From: Actinomadura roseirufa
GTDB lineage: Bacteria; Actinomycetota; Actinomycetes; Streptosporangiales; Streptosporangiaceae
Reading direction: 5' to 3'
DNA: 58,708 nucleotides
Assembly: GCF_900659635.1 (NCBI RefSeq)
Contig: NZ_CAACVB010000022.1
Span: 1 to 58,708, forward strand
Positions within the stretch are counted from its first letter, which is position 1. Each line of letters starts with the position of its first letter. Shown here piece by piece: positions 27,180 to 35,871 of the stretch. The notes below the pieces were generated by a model that worked only from the letters and a program-made list of their open reading frames with translations, was not told the DNA's origin and searched no databases. The translations under genes were made by a program, and so were the position numbers.

Positions 27180-29273
27180 ATGTCCAGATACCTGGCGTTT
27201 CCAGCAGGTCGAAGGGCCAAATGGGTCGTGCTGGTGGCCTGGGTGGTCATCCTCATGGCCGCGGCGCCCTTCGCGGGCAAGGTGTACGACGCCGTCGACA
27301 ACGACCGGCTCGGCTACCTGCCCGGAAAGGCGGAGTCCACGGCCGTCCTCGAGGCCCAGGAGAAGTTCCCGGCGGGGCGGGTCAATCCCGCGATCATGGT
27401 CTACCGGCGCGAGGGCGGGCTGACCGCGGCCGACAAGCGGCTCGCGGCGGCCGACCAGCGCAAGCTGCTCGCCAAGTACACCCCGAACGCCCGGCCCGAG
27501 CAGCCGGTCGTCTCCCAGGACGGCCAGGCGCTGATCTACAGCGTCCCGCTCGTCGCCCCCAGCAACAAGCAGGAGGGCGCCTACATCCTGGACTCGGTCG
27601 ACCAGATCCGCGACATCCTCGGCACGCCGGGCGGCGGGCTCGACCTCAAGGTCACCGGACCGGCCGGCCGCGACGCCGACCAGTTCCTGATCTTCCGGGA
27701 CATGGAGACCACGCTGCTGCTGGTCCCGGTCGTCGTCGTCGCGGTCCTGCTGCTGCTGATCTACCGCAGCCCGGTGCTGTTCCTGCTGCCGCTGCTGTCG
27801 GTCGCGGTGGCCAACCAGCTCGGCAGCGCGTTCATCTACGGCCTGATCAAGAACACCGATCTCGTCATCAACTCGATGTCGGCGGGTGTGCTGAGCATCC
27901 TGATCTACGGCGCGGGGACGGACTACGCGCTCCTGCTGATCGCCAGATACCGGGAGGAACTCGGCCGGCACGAGGATCGGCACGAGGCGATGAAGGAGGC
28001 GCTGCGCCGCTCCAGCGGGACGATCATCGCGTCCGGCGCGACGGTCGGCCTCGGGCTGCTGTGCCTCGGCGTCGCCGACCTGAACGCCACCCGGGCGCTC
28101 GCCCCCGTCGGCATCCTGGCGGTCGTGTCCGCCGTGTTCGCCATGCTGACCCTGCTGCCCGCGCTGCTGGTCATCTTCGGCCGCTGGGTGTTCTGGCCGA
28201 AGGTCCCGCACCTCGGCGACGAGACCAGGCACCTGGCGATCTGGCACCGTGTGGCCGGTCTGGTCTCGACCCGCCCGCGCCTGATCTGGACGGTCACCAC
28301 CGGTGTGCTTGCGCTCGGCCTGCTCGGCCTCACCGCCTTCAACGTCCCGCAGCAGACCTACTTCACCAAGACGCCCGACTCCGAGCGGGGCCAGACGCTG
28401 ATCTCGGCGCACTTCCCGGCCGGGGACAGCAACCCGGCCACGGTGATCGCGAACGCGGCCCAGGCCGAGCCGGTCCGGGCCGCGGCGCTCGCGTCCGGCG
28501 CGGGCCAGGTCCAGGAGGTCGGCCGCGTCGGCGGCAAGGTCCAGTACACCGCCACGCTGAAGGCCGAGCCGCGCTCGGCCGCCGAGCGCGGGGTGGTCGA
28601 GAAACTGCGCGCCGGCGTGCACGCCGTGCCCGGCGCCGACGCCAAGGTCGGCGGCCCGGCGGCGATCGGGCTCGACCAGCGCGACACCAACGTACGGGAC
28701 TCCTGGCTGGTGATCCCGCTGGTCCTGGTCGTCATCCTGCTGGTGCTGTTCTGGCTCCTGCGCGCGGTGACCCTGTCGCTCATGCTCATCGCGACGGTGG
28801 CCCTGTCGTTCGGTGCCACGCTCGGCATCTCCACGCTCGCGTTCGAGTACGGGTTCGACTGGGCGGGCCAGGATCCGCAGCTCCCGCTGCTCGCCTTCGT
28901 CTTCCTCGTGGCGCTCGGGGTCGACTACAACATCTTCCTCATGAGCCGTGTCCGCGAGGAGAGCGCCAGGCACGGCACGCACGAGGGCACGCTCACCGCG
29001 CTGGTCAGCACCGGCGGCGTGATCACCTCGGCCGGCGTGGTGCTGGCCGCCACGTTCAGCGTGCTGGTGACGCTGCCCGTCGTCGGCTTCGCCGAACAGG
29101 GCCTCGTGATCGCGGCGGGCGTGCTGATCGACACCTTCATCGTCCGCTCGCTGCTGGTCCCGGCGCTCACCTACGACTTCGGTGACCGGGTCTGGTGGCC
29201 GAGCGGACTGGCCCGAGGCATCCAGAGGACACCGGCGGGCCGGAGGACGCTGCAGCCGGAGAAAAGGGCGTGA
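27180..29273 (+). CDS. MMPL/RND-family exporter
   Basis: 697 residues with the MMPL plan: one N-terminal membrane segment, an extracytoplasmic domain (about residues 40-165), five to six membrane segments, a second outer domain (about 395-500) and a second membrane bundle. The D-Y pairs in GAGTDYALLLIARYREE and ALGVDYNIFLMSRVREE are the family proton-relay positions. Ribosome site GGGAGG. In polyketide clusters such proteins export the product. It begins the operon that continues with the methyltransferase and questin-oxidase-like genes. Confidence 0.92.
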   Translation: MSRYLAFPAGRRAKWVVLVAWVVILMAAAPFAGKVYDAVDNDRLGYLPGKAESTAVLEAQEKFPAGRVNPAIMVYRREGGLTAADKRLAAADQRKLLAKYTPNARPEQPVVSQDGQALIYSVPLVAPSNKQEGAYILDSVDQIRDILGTPGGGLDLKVTGPAGRDADQFLIFRDMETTLLLVPVVVVAVLLLLIYRSPVLFLLPLLSVAVANQLGSAFIYGLIKNTDLVINSMSAGVLSILIYGAGTDYALLLIARYREELGRHEDRHEAMKEALRRSSGTIIASGATVGLGLLCLGVADLNATRALAPVGILAVVSAVFAMLTLLPALLVIFGRWVFWPKVPHLGDETRHLAIWHRVAGLVSTRPRLIWTVTTGVLALGLLGLTAFNVPQQTYFTKTPDSERGQTLISAHFPAGDSNPATVIANAAQAEPVRAAALASGAGQVQEVGRVGGKVQYTATLKAEPRSAAERGVVEKLRAGVHAVPGADAKVGGPAAIGLDQRDTNVRDSWLVIPLVLVVILLVLFWLLRAVTLSLMLIATVALSFGATLGISTLAFEYGFDWAGQDPQLPLLAFVFLVALGVDYNIFLMSRVREESARHGTHEGTLTALVSTGGVITSAGVVLAATFSVLVTLPVVGFAEQGLVIAAGVLIDTFIVRSLLVPALTYDFGDRVWWPSGLARGIQRTPAGRRTLQPEKRA

Positions 29274-29280
29274 GACGACC

Positions 29281-30099
29281 ATGACCGATGCGACCGCCGC
29301 CTTCCACGGCGAACCGGGCGACACCTCCACCTTGCTCGGCCAGTCCGCCGAGCGGTACCTCGACCGGGCGGCCGGCTCGCTGGCCGCGGTGAAGGCCGAG
29401 ATCCTGCGCAGGCTCGCGCCCGCCCCCGGGCGGCGCGTGCTGGACGTGGGCTGCGGGAACGGCACCGACGTGCTGGAGATCGCCCGGCACGTCGGCCCCA
29501 CCGGGGCGGCGGTCGGCGTCGACGTGAACGAGGAGGCGGTCGCGGGCGCCATCGCGCGGAGCCTGGCGGCGGGCGCGGCCGCCTCGTTCCAGGTGGCCTC
29601 CGCGCACGCGCTGCCCTTCCCGGACGCCTCGTTCGACGTGTGCCGGTCCGAGCGGATGGTGCAGCACCTGGCGGACCCCGCCGGGGCCGTCCGGGAGATG
29701 CTGCGGGTCACCCGGCCCGGCGGACGCGTGCTGGTCGCCGATCCCGACCACGGCATGTGGGCGCCGGACCTGACCGACATCGAGGCCGCGCGCACCGTCC
29801 TGACCTGGTGGTTCGACCACATCCGCAACCCGTGGATCGGGCGCCGGCTGCACGGGCTGCTCGGCGCCGCCGGGCTGTGCGACGTCGAGGTCACCGTCAT
29901 GCCGGTGGTCCTGCGGGGAGTCGCGGCGGCGGACGGGCTCACCGGGCTGGTCGGCGCGCTGCGCCGCGCCGGCGAGCTCGGCGTGATCCCGGCGGACCGC
30001 GCCCGCGCCATGCGCGAGGAGGCCGCCCTGCGCGACACGCAGGGCGGGTTCCAGATGTACGGCGCGATGGTGCTGGCCGAGGGGCGGCGGTCCGAATGA
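29281..30099 (+). CDS. Class I SAM-dependent methyltransferase
   Basis: 272 residues. SAM site VLDVGCGNGTDVLEIA (about residue 54), acidic loop GVDVNEEAV, and ALPFPDASFDVCRSERMVQHLADP, the methyltransferase-11/UbiE-like pattern. It lies 7 bp after the MMPL gene and its stop overlaps the next start (ATGA). O- or C-methylation of the polyketide is likely; the position cannot be predicted. Confidence 0.88.
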   Translation: MTDATAAFHGEPGDTSTLLGQSAERYLDRAAGSLAAVKAEILRRLAPAPGRRVLDVGCGNGTDVLEIARHVGPTGAAVGVDVNEEAVAGAIARSLAAGAAASFQVASAHALPFPDASFDVCRSERMVQHLADPAGAVREMLRVTRPGGRVLVADPDHGMWAPDLTDIEAARTVLTWWFDHIRNPWIGRRLHGLLGAAGLCDVEVTVMPVVLRGVAAADGLTGLVGALRRAGELGVIPADRARAMREEAALRDTQGGFQMYGAMVLAEGRRSE

Positions 30100-31058
30100 C
30101 GGCCGCCGCCCGCGAGGCGGGCCGATACGCCGACTGCGTCGACGACGCGCTGGACCGCCTCTGGGAGGTCGGGTTCGAGTTCGGTCCCGACTTCGCGGTG
30201 CACGCGCCGATGGTCGCCGAGACGATGGCGACCCTCGGCCTGCACGACGACGTCCCCCGGTGGATCGAGGTCAACCGGAAGCAGCGCGGCCACCACGTGC
30301 CGCCCGCCGCGGGCGAGCCGCTGCCCGACGACCCGGCGCGGGCACGCCTGGCGGCGCTCGGCGACTACCGCCGGGTCGCCGACTGGGTCGGGTACTTCGA
30401 ACGGCGGCTCGCCGAGCGGCCCTGGCGCGAGGTGCTGGTGGAGTGGTGGCCCGTCCTCATGGAGGGCGCGCTGTCGGCGTTCACCCACGGCCTGATCCGG
30501 ACCGCGCACGCCGTCCGCGCGCTGCGCACCGTCCCGGAGCCCAGCGCGCTCCAGCTCAACGAGCTGGCCCGCGGGCTGGCGTACTGGGCGGGGCGCTACA
30601 CCGTCCTGCCGCGGCGGCTGCGCGCCGAGGGACCGCGGGTGGAGTCGGCGGCGGACATCCCCGCCGCGCTCAGCGAGCTGACCGCGCTGCACGCCGGACG
30701 GTACGCCGAGACGGCGCCCTACCCACCGATCCCGCTGGTGCACACCGTCACCGCGCCCGCCGCGCTGCGGCTGGTGCTGCCGGTCCTGCCGGCCGAGCTC
30801 CAGCTGAGCTCCTACGCCGCCGTCGTCACGGTCGCCGAGGCCGTCTGGAAGGCGTTCCCCGTGACGCCGGGCACCGGCCCGGCGGCGGCGGAGGGGTACC
30901 TCCCGCCGGCCGGCGAGCTGCTCGTCGCGCGGTCGGTGGAGCTGGGGGAGGAGCACGCCATCAAGCTCACCGAGGCGTGCCTGCGCGAGGACGCGTTGCG
31001 GCCCGACGACCGCTACCGCGCCGCCGCGCACACGCTGATCGCGAATTTCACCGTCTGA
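30096..31058 (+). CDS. Questin oxidase-like protein (DUF4243)
   Basis: 320 residues. Landmarks: HAPMVAETMATLGLHDDVPRWIE near residue 41, VEWWPVLMEGALSAFTHGLIRTAHAVRAL near residue 122, and HTVTAPAALRLVLPVLP near residue 213. This fits the questin oxidase-like family (PF14027). The fungal enzyme (GedK in geodin synthesis) opens the central ring of the anthraquinone questin to a benzophenone in a Baeyer-Villiger-like step. Here it is coupled to a methyltransferase in a type II cluster with anthrone-oxygenase-like genes, which makes ring cleavage of an anthraquinone-like intermediate a reasonable, untested proposal. Confidence 0.8.
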   Translation: MTAAAREAGRYADCVDDALDRLWEVGFEFGPDFAVHAPMVAETMATLGLHDDVPRWIEVNRKQRGHHVPPAAGEPLPDDPARARLAALGDYRRVADWVGYFERRLAERPWREVLVEWWPVLMEGALSAFTHGLIRTAHAVRALRTVPEPSALQLNELARGLAYWAGRYTVLPRRLRAEGPRVESAADIPAALSELTALHAGRYAETAPYPPIPLVHTVTAPAALRLVLPVLPAELQLSSYAAVVTVAEAVWKAFPVTPGTGPAAAEGYLPPAGELLVARSVELGEEHAIKLTEACLREDALRPDDRYRAAAHTLIANFTV

Positions 31059-31073
31059 GGGGGGACGACCGCC

Positions 31074-31715
31074 ATGGCCGCCGACTACGACATGACGATC
31101 ATGCAGGTCACGCACAACGCGCTCCGCCGCGACCTGCGCCATCTGGGGGACGCCGCCGAACGGCTGGACCCGGGCGACGCCCGCGGCCGGGCCGCGGTGG
31201 GGCTCGGCTGGACCACGCTCAAGGCCATGCTGACCAGCCACCACGAGGGCGAGGACAAGCACATGTGGCCGCGGATGCGGGCCGGGCTGGGCGGCGACCC
31301 GGACGGTCTCGCGGTCCTCGCGGCGATGGAGGCCGAGCACGGCCGGATCGACCCGCTGATCGCCGCCGTGGACACGGCTCTCGCCAAGGGCGACGCCGGG
31401 GCGATGGCCGCGGCGGCGGTCGCGTTCGGCGACGAGGTCGCCGCCCATCTCCGGCACGAGGAACGGGAGGCGCTGCCGCTGGTGCGGGTCGCGATGTCCG
31501 CGGCGGCCTGGGACAAGGTCATGGTCGACATGCGCGGCAACGGGCTGGCGGCGCTGAAGTCGGCGCCGGAGTTCTTCCCCTGGCTGATCGGCGAGGCGGA
31601 TCCGGCGGACCGGGCCGCGGTGCTGACCCGCGTCCCGCCGCCGCTGCGGCTGCTGTACGCCAAGGTGTGGCTGCCCCGCTACGCGAGGCAGCCACGCTGG
31701 CACGGCGGTCGCTGA
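31074..31715 (+). CDS. Hemerythrin HHE-domain protein (second copy)
   Basis: 213 residues, clearly a paralogue of the protein at 3414: same motif order (MLTSHHEGEDKHMWP, MEAEHGRIDPLI, AAHLRHEEREALPL), same middle GxxAxxxxPxFFPWL block and same tail VPPPLRLLYAKVWLPRYARQPRW. Di-iron ligands are present. It ends the MMPL-methyltransferase-questin oxidase operon. A role in O2/NO protection of the oxidative steps, or as a di-iron oxidase itself, is open. Confidence 0.85.
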   Translation: MAADYDMTIMQVTHNALRRDLRHLGDAAERLDPGDARGRAAVGLGWTTLKAMLTSHHEGEDKHMWPRMRAGLGGDPDGLAVLAAMEAEHGRIDPLIAAVDTALAKGDAGAMAAAAVAFGDEVAAHLRHEEREALPLVRVAMSAAAWDKVMVDMRGNGLAALKSAPEFFPWLIGEADPADRAAVLTRVPPPLRLLYAKVWLPRYARQPRWHGGR

Positions 31716-31724
31716 CCGCCGCCG

Positions 31725-32201
31725 TCACCGACCGGCGGCGGGCGGTCCCGGCGGGCGGCCGCCGGGGCCGCCCGGCCCGGGGATGACGCCGAGCTGCTGC
31801 ATCATCCCGAGGTCGTCGCGGACCGCCCAGTGCTCGGCGATCCGCTCTCCCTCGAACCGGACCATGTGCAGCTGCCGCACCTGGACCTGCTTGCCGGTGC
31901 CCGGCAGCCCCGACCCGGGCAGCGGGCCCTTGTGGGTCCCCTTCATCACCATCCGGAAGGCGACGATGTCCCCCTCGGCGATGACCTCCTCGATGTCGTA
32001 GTCGAGGTCGGGAAAGGCGGCGCGAGCCTGCTCGCGCACCGCCAGCACCCGGGCCGGCCCGCGCTGCGGGGCGCCGCTGTGGTCGTCATAGTCGGCGGTG
32101 TACAGCGACTGCGCGACCTCGGGATCGACCTTTCCCCGGAGAATGTCCAGGGATTTTACAAGGATTTCCTTGTTGCGTTCTTCTTTGCTTTTCTCGGCCA
32201 T
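31725..32201 (-). CDS. SnoaL-like / ester cyclase family protein
   Basis: 158 residues. NTF2-like pattern: SLYTADYDDHSGAPQRGP, FPDLDYDIEEVIAEGDIVAFRMVMKGTHKGP, LHMVRFEGERIAEHWAVRDDLGMMQQLG. The HW..RDDLGMMQQLG ending is typical of SnoaL-like ester cyclases/hydroxylases of polyketide clusters. The tail is Gly/Pro-rich. ATG 32201 has GGAAGGA upstream and a consensus promoter 44 bp away, so it is expressed separately from its neighbours, which are convergent on one side and divergent on the other. Confidence 0.85.
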   Translation of the reverse strand: MAEKSKEERNKEILVKSLDILRGKVDPEVAQSLYTADYDDHSGAPQRGPARVLAVREQARAAFPDLDYDIEEVIAEGDIVAFRMVMKGTHKGPLPGSGLPGTGKQVQVRQLHMVRFEGERIAEHWAVRDDLGMMQQLGVIPGPGGPGGRPPGPPAAGR

Positions 32202-32244
32202 GCGGAATCCTTCCACCGCTCCGGGGAATTTGTCAGTCAATTTG

Positions 32245-32273
32245 AGGCTAGCCAGCGCGCATATTGCTGTCAA
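32245..32273 (-). promoter_or_regulatory. Sigma70-type promoter of the SnoaL-like gene
   Basis: On the minus strand TTGACA (32273-32268), 17 bp spacer, TAGCCT (32250-32245). It lies about 44 bp upstream of ATG 32201. Perfect -35 and spacing; one of the clearest housekeeping-type promoters in the window. Confidence 0.65.
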
Positions 32274-32381
32274 GGTCGATTTTCGGACCAACTTTCCGGT
32301 GCTTAGTCTCCGTTTTATCCGGCCACGCGACACTGACTGGGGCGCCCCGGAGGGCCCCCGGAGCGTCGGAGGGAGCCGAAG

Positions 32382-33332
32382 ATGGCCACGTGGACCGCGG
32401 CCGACATACCTGATCTGTCGGGAAAGACGGCGATCGTCACCGGTGCGAACAAGAACCTGGGCTTCCACACGGCCCTGGAGCTCGCCCGCCACGGCGCGGA
32501 CGTCACCCTGGCCTGCCGTAACCGGGAACGCGGCAACGCCGCGCTGGAGGGGATACGGCGCGCGGCGCCGGACGCCGAGGTCTCCCTCGCCGTGCTGGAC
32601 CTGGCCGACCTCGCCTCGGTCGAGCGATTCGCCGGCGAGTACGGAGCGGCCCGTCCCGGCCTGGACATCCTGGTCAACAACGCCGGCATCCTCGGCATCC
32701 CGAGGGTGCTCACCGCCGATGGTTTCGAGACCCAGTTCGGCGTCAACTACCTCGGCCATTTCGCACTGACCGGCCGGTTGCTGCCGCTGCTGCTCAACCG
32801 TCCCGGTGCCCGGGTCGTCAGCCTGAGCACCTGGATCGTCAACAGGATGGGCACCATCGACTTCGACAATCTGCAGGGCGAGCGGGCCTACGACAAGTTC
32901 AACGCCTACAACCAGGCGAAACTGGCCAATCTCGTGTTCTCCCGGGAACTGTCGCGCCGCTATTCGGGGCGCGGGCTGTCGGGGGTGTCGGCGCACCCCG
33001 GCTTCGCGGTCAGCGACCTGCAGTACACCGGCCCGCGGATGGAGGGCAGCCGGTTCCAGGAGCTGTTCTTCAAGATCCCCACGCTGCTGTTCGCCAAGCC
33101 GACGGCGACCGGGGCGCTGCCGACGCTGTACGCGGCGACCGCCCCGGACGTGATCCCGGGGGCCTGCTACGGGCCGACCGGCCCGGCCCAGATCCGCGGG
33201 CGCACCGGGAAGGTCTCCACCCCCGTGAAGATCCACGACCCCGAGCTGGCCCTGCGGCTGTGGGACGTCTCGGAGCGGCTCACCGGGGTGTCCTACGCCG
33301 AGACCGCCCTGTCCGAGACGAAGGGATCCTGA
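32382..33332 (+). CDS. Short-chain dehydrogenase (retinol dehydrogenase/POR-like)
   Basis: 316 residues, longer than classical SDRs. TGANKNLGFHTALELARHG, LACRNRERG, LVNNAGILGIPRVLT, VNYLGHFALTGRLLPLL and catalytic Tyr-Lys in AYNQAKLAN match the group of protochlorophyllide-reductase/retinol-dehydrogenase-like enzymes. It starts the operon 32382-36773 and lies 2 bp before the next SDR gene. Substrate is unknown; probably a late carbonyl or quinone reduction. Confidence 0.88.
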   Translation: MATWTAADIPDLSGKTAIVTGANKNLGFHTALELARHGADVTLACRNRERGNAALEGIRRAAPDAEVSLAVLDLADLASVERFAGEYGAARPGLDILVNNAGILGIPRVLTADGFETQFGVNYLGHFALTGRLLPLLLNRPGARVVSLSTWIVNRMGTIDFDNLQGERAYDKFNAYNQAKLANLVFSRELSRRYSGRGLSGVSAHPGFAVSDLQYTGPRMEGSRFQELFFKIPTLLFAKPTATGALPTLYAATAPDVIPGACYGPTGPAQIRGRTGKVSTPVKIHDPELALRLWDVSERLTGVSYAETALSETKGS

Positions 33333-33334
33333 CC

Positions 33335-34126
33335 ATGGAACTGGTGCCGGTGCTGCCCCAGGTGCAGACCTTCCACGGCCGGGTCGCCCTCGTGACGGGC
33401 GCGAGCAGCGGGATCGGCGCGGCGACCGCCTGGACGCTGGCGGCCCGCGGCGCCGCGATCGCGGTGAACTACCACCGCGGCGAGGCGGCCGCCAAGGAGA
33501 TGGTCGAGTCGATCAAGGCGGCGGGCGGCCGCGCGCTGGCCGTCCAGGCCGACGTGACCGACGCCGAGCAGGTGCGGGCGATGGTCGAGCGGACCCGGGC
33601 CGAGCTCGGGCCCATCGACGTGCTGGTGCTCAACGCGACCGGGCTGTACGCCGAGGACGTCAGGTTCGCCCCGTTCGCGGCCACCCCGATCGAGGTGGTC
33701 GAGCGGACCGTCCAGCGGCAGCTGCACGCGCTGCTCGCCCCGGTCGACGCCGTGCTGCCCGAGATGCTGGAGCGGGGCCGCGGGTCGATCGTAGCGGTCG
33801 GCGCGGCGCTGTCGCGCACCCCGGCGGCGGGGTTCCTGCCGCTCTCGATGGCCAAGGCGGGGGTGGAGGCGGCGGTCAAGACCCTCGCCCAGGAGGTCGG
33901 CCAGCACGGCGTCCGCGTCAACGGGGTGGCCCCCGGCCTGATCCTCACCCGGGTCGCCGACGGGCTGCCCGAGCCCGCGCTGCGCGCCAACGCCCAGCGC
34001 GCCGCGATCCGCCGCAACGGCGTCCCCGAGGACGTCGCCGAGGTCATCGCCTTCCTCGCGGCGGACTCCTCCGAGTACATGACCGGCGCCTATCTCATGG
34101 TCGACGGCGGGACCGCGCTGGTGTGA
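33335..34126 (+). CDS. SDR-fold protein lacking the catalytic tyrosine
   Basis: 263 residues with an intact nucleotide site (VTGASSGIGAATA) and SDR ending (MTGAYLMVDGGT). The usual YxxxK is LSMAK in GFLPLSMAKAGVEAA (Leu for Tyr), NNAG is LNATG, and the catalytic Ser region is VGAALSRT. It is therefore unlikely to be a normal dehydrogenase; it may be a structural or cyclase-like partner of the SDR at 32382, or use another mechanism. Two bp separate the genes, suggesting a 1:1 pair. The reading frame is intact, so this is not decay by frameshift. Confidence 0.85.
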   Translation: MELVPVLPQVQTFHGRVALVTGASSGIGAATAWTLAARGAAIAVNYHRGEAAAKEMVESIKAAGGRALAVQADVTDAEQVRAMVERTRAELGPIDVLVLNATGLYAEDVRFAPFAATPIEVVERTVQRQLHALLAPVDAVLPEMLERGRGSIVAVGAALSRTPAAGFLPLSMAKAGVEAAVKTLAQEVGQHGVRVNGVAPGLILTRVADGLPEPALRANAQRAAIRRNGVPEDVAEVIAFLAADSSEYMTGAYLMVDGGTALV

Positions 34127-34185
34127 GGGGCCCGCGCGCCGGGCCGCCTCGTTCGTCCTTCAACCGCGACGGGAGAAGAGGGCTG

Positions 34186-35841
34186 ATGTTAGACAAGGCA
34201 ACCAACTGCGATGTGCTGATCATCGGATCGGGGATGGCGGGCTCGATGCTCGGCGCGATCCTGGCCAGGGGCGGTGCGAAGGTCGTCCTGGTCGACGGCG
34301 TGACGCACCCGCGCTTCGCCGTGGGAGAGTCGACGATCCCGCACTTCCTCGTCCGGCTGCAGATGCTCGCCGCCCGGTACAAGGTGCCGGAGATCACTAC
34401 GCTGGAGAGCATCGACCGGGTGGACAAGGAGATCGGCACCACGTTCGGGATCAAGCGGCACTTCGCGTTCGTGTCGCACCGCGAGGGCGAGGAGCCCGAC
34501 CCGCGCGAGACGATCCTGGCGGGCGTGCCGAAGGCGCTGTACAAGGCGACGCACATCTTCCGCCAGGACAGCGACTCCTACATGTTCCACGTCGCGATCA
34601 AGTACGGCTGCGTCCCGCGGCAGAACTGGCGGGTGGCCGACATCGACCTCCGCGATGACGGCGTGACGGTGACGGGCCAGAACGGCGAGGTCATCGAGGC
34701 CCGGTACGTGGTGGACGGCAGCGGCTTCCGCTCGCCGATCGCCGACAAGCTGGACCTGCGCGACGACCCCTGCCGGTTCAAGACCAGCACCCGGTCGCTG
34801 TTCACGCACATGGTCGACGTCCCGCCCTTCGACCACATGGTGGACTGGCCGAAGGAGCAGCGCCCGCCGCTGCGCTGGCACGACGGGACGCTGCACCACA
34901 CCTTCGACCGCGGCTTCTTCTGGATCATCCCGTTCGACAACCGCAAGAAGTCGACGAACCCGCTGTGCAGCGTGGGCCTCGTCCTCGACACGCGCGTGCA
35001 TCCGAAGCCGGCCGACATGACGCCCGAGGAGGAGTTCTTCTCCTTCGTCGACAAGTTCCCCGCCGTCAAGCGGCACTTCCGCGGGGCGCGCCGCGTCCGG
35101 GAGTGGGTGTCGACCGGACGGGTGCAGTACTCGTCGAAGAAGACGGTGGGCCGCCGCTGGTGCCTGATGTCGCACGCGGCGGGCTTCATCGACCCGCTGT
35201 TCTCCCGCGGCATGTCCAACACGGTCGAGGTCATCGACGCGGTCGCGTGGCGGATCCTGGAGTCCCTGAAGGACGACGACTTCTCCGAGGAGCGCTACGA
35301 GTACGTCGAGCGGCTGCAGCAGGGTCTGCTGTCCTACAACGACGACCTGTGCAACACCTCGCTCCTGGCGTTCCCGCACTTCAAGCTGTGGGACGCGATC
35401 TTCAGGGTCTGGGGCTTCAGCTCCAACTACGGGGCGATGCGGCTCAGCCGGGCGCAGCTCCACTACAACCTCAACGGCGACGACCAGGTCTACCGTGACC
35501 TGGAGAAGGCCCCCAACACCGGGTTCTGGTGGCCGGACGAGCCGGAGACCAAGGCCATGTGGGACGCGATGGTGGAGACGGTCGAGAAGTTCGAGGTGGG
35601 CGAGGTGTCGGCGGACGACGCCGCCGAGCGGATCCTGCGCATGGTCCTGGACTCCGACCTGCCGCCCGCCGCGTTCGGCTACAAGGACCCCTCGAACCAC
35701 AACCTGCACCCGACCACGATGGACCTCGCCCGGTTCATGACCTGGGCGATCAAGGACGGCCCGCCGGCGGCGCGGGAGCTCGCGGCCGGCACGGTCGAGG
35801 CCATGGGGCGCGCCGCGCTGCGCCGCAAGAAGATCGGCTGA
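34186..35841 (+). CDS. Flavin-dependent halogenase-like oxidoreductase
   Basis: 551 residues. FAD motif LIIGSGMAGSMLGAILARGG (14-19 core), GESTIP (47-52), and K81 in DKEIGTTFG, which lines up with the catalytic lysine of phenolic flavin halogenases. The halogenase WxWxIP motif is present as FFWIIP (first Trp replaced). GFIDPLFSRGMSNT follows, as in the family. Acts with FADH2 from a flavin reductase, which is encoded at 37965. Chlorination of a phenol ring is likely but the altered motif leaves oxygenase function possible. Long C-terminal extension (after about residue 390) of unknown role. Ribosome site GGGAGAAG. Confidence 0.82.
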   Translation: MLDKATNCDVLIIGSGMAGSMLGAILARGGAKVVLVDGVTHPRFAVGESTIPHFLVRLQMLAARYKVPEITTLESIDRVDKEIGTTFGIKRHFAFVSHREGEEPDPRETILAGVPKALYKATHIFRQDSDSYMFHVAIKYGCVPRQNWRVADIDLRDDGVTVTGQNGEVIEARYVVDGSGFRSPIADKLDLRDDPCRFKTSTRSLFTHMVDVPPFDHMVDWPKEQRPPLRWHDGTLHHTFDRGFFWIIPFDNRKKSTNPLCSVGLVLDTRVHPKPADMTPEEEFFSFVDKFPAVKRHFRGARRVREWVSTGRVQYSSKKTVGRRWCLMSHAAGFIDPLFSRGMSNTVEVIDAVAWRILESLKDDDFSEERYEYVERLQQGLLSYNDDLCNTSLLAFPHFKLWDAIFRVWGFSSNYGAMRLSRAQLHYNLNGDDQVYRDLEKAPNTGFWWPDEPETKAMWDAMVETVEKFEVGEVSADDAAERILRMVLDSDLPPAAFGYKDPSNHNLHPTTMDLARFMTWAIKDGPPAARELAAGTVEAMGRAALRRKKIG

Positions 35842-35871
35842 CCGGGCGCGGACCTCCGAGAGGGCGAGGAC

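Noticed and set aside
26886..31703. A 1605-codon open frame on the minus strand opposite the MMPL, methyltransferase, questin oxidase-like and hemerythrin genes
   Set aside because: It has low-complexity, Arg/Gly/Pro/His-rich translation and covers recognisable genes on the plus strand; long antisense frames are a by-product of very high GC content.
34186..35841. Assignment as tryptophan 7-halogenase
   Set aside because: The WxWxIP motif is changed and nothing in the cluster points to tryptophan as substrate; a phenol-type halogenase or oxygenase is the most that can be said.
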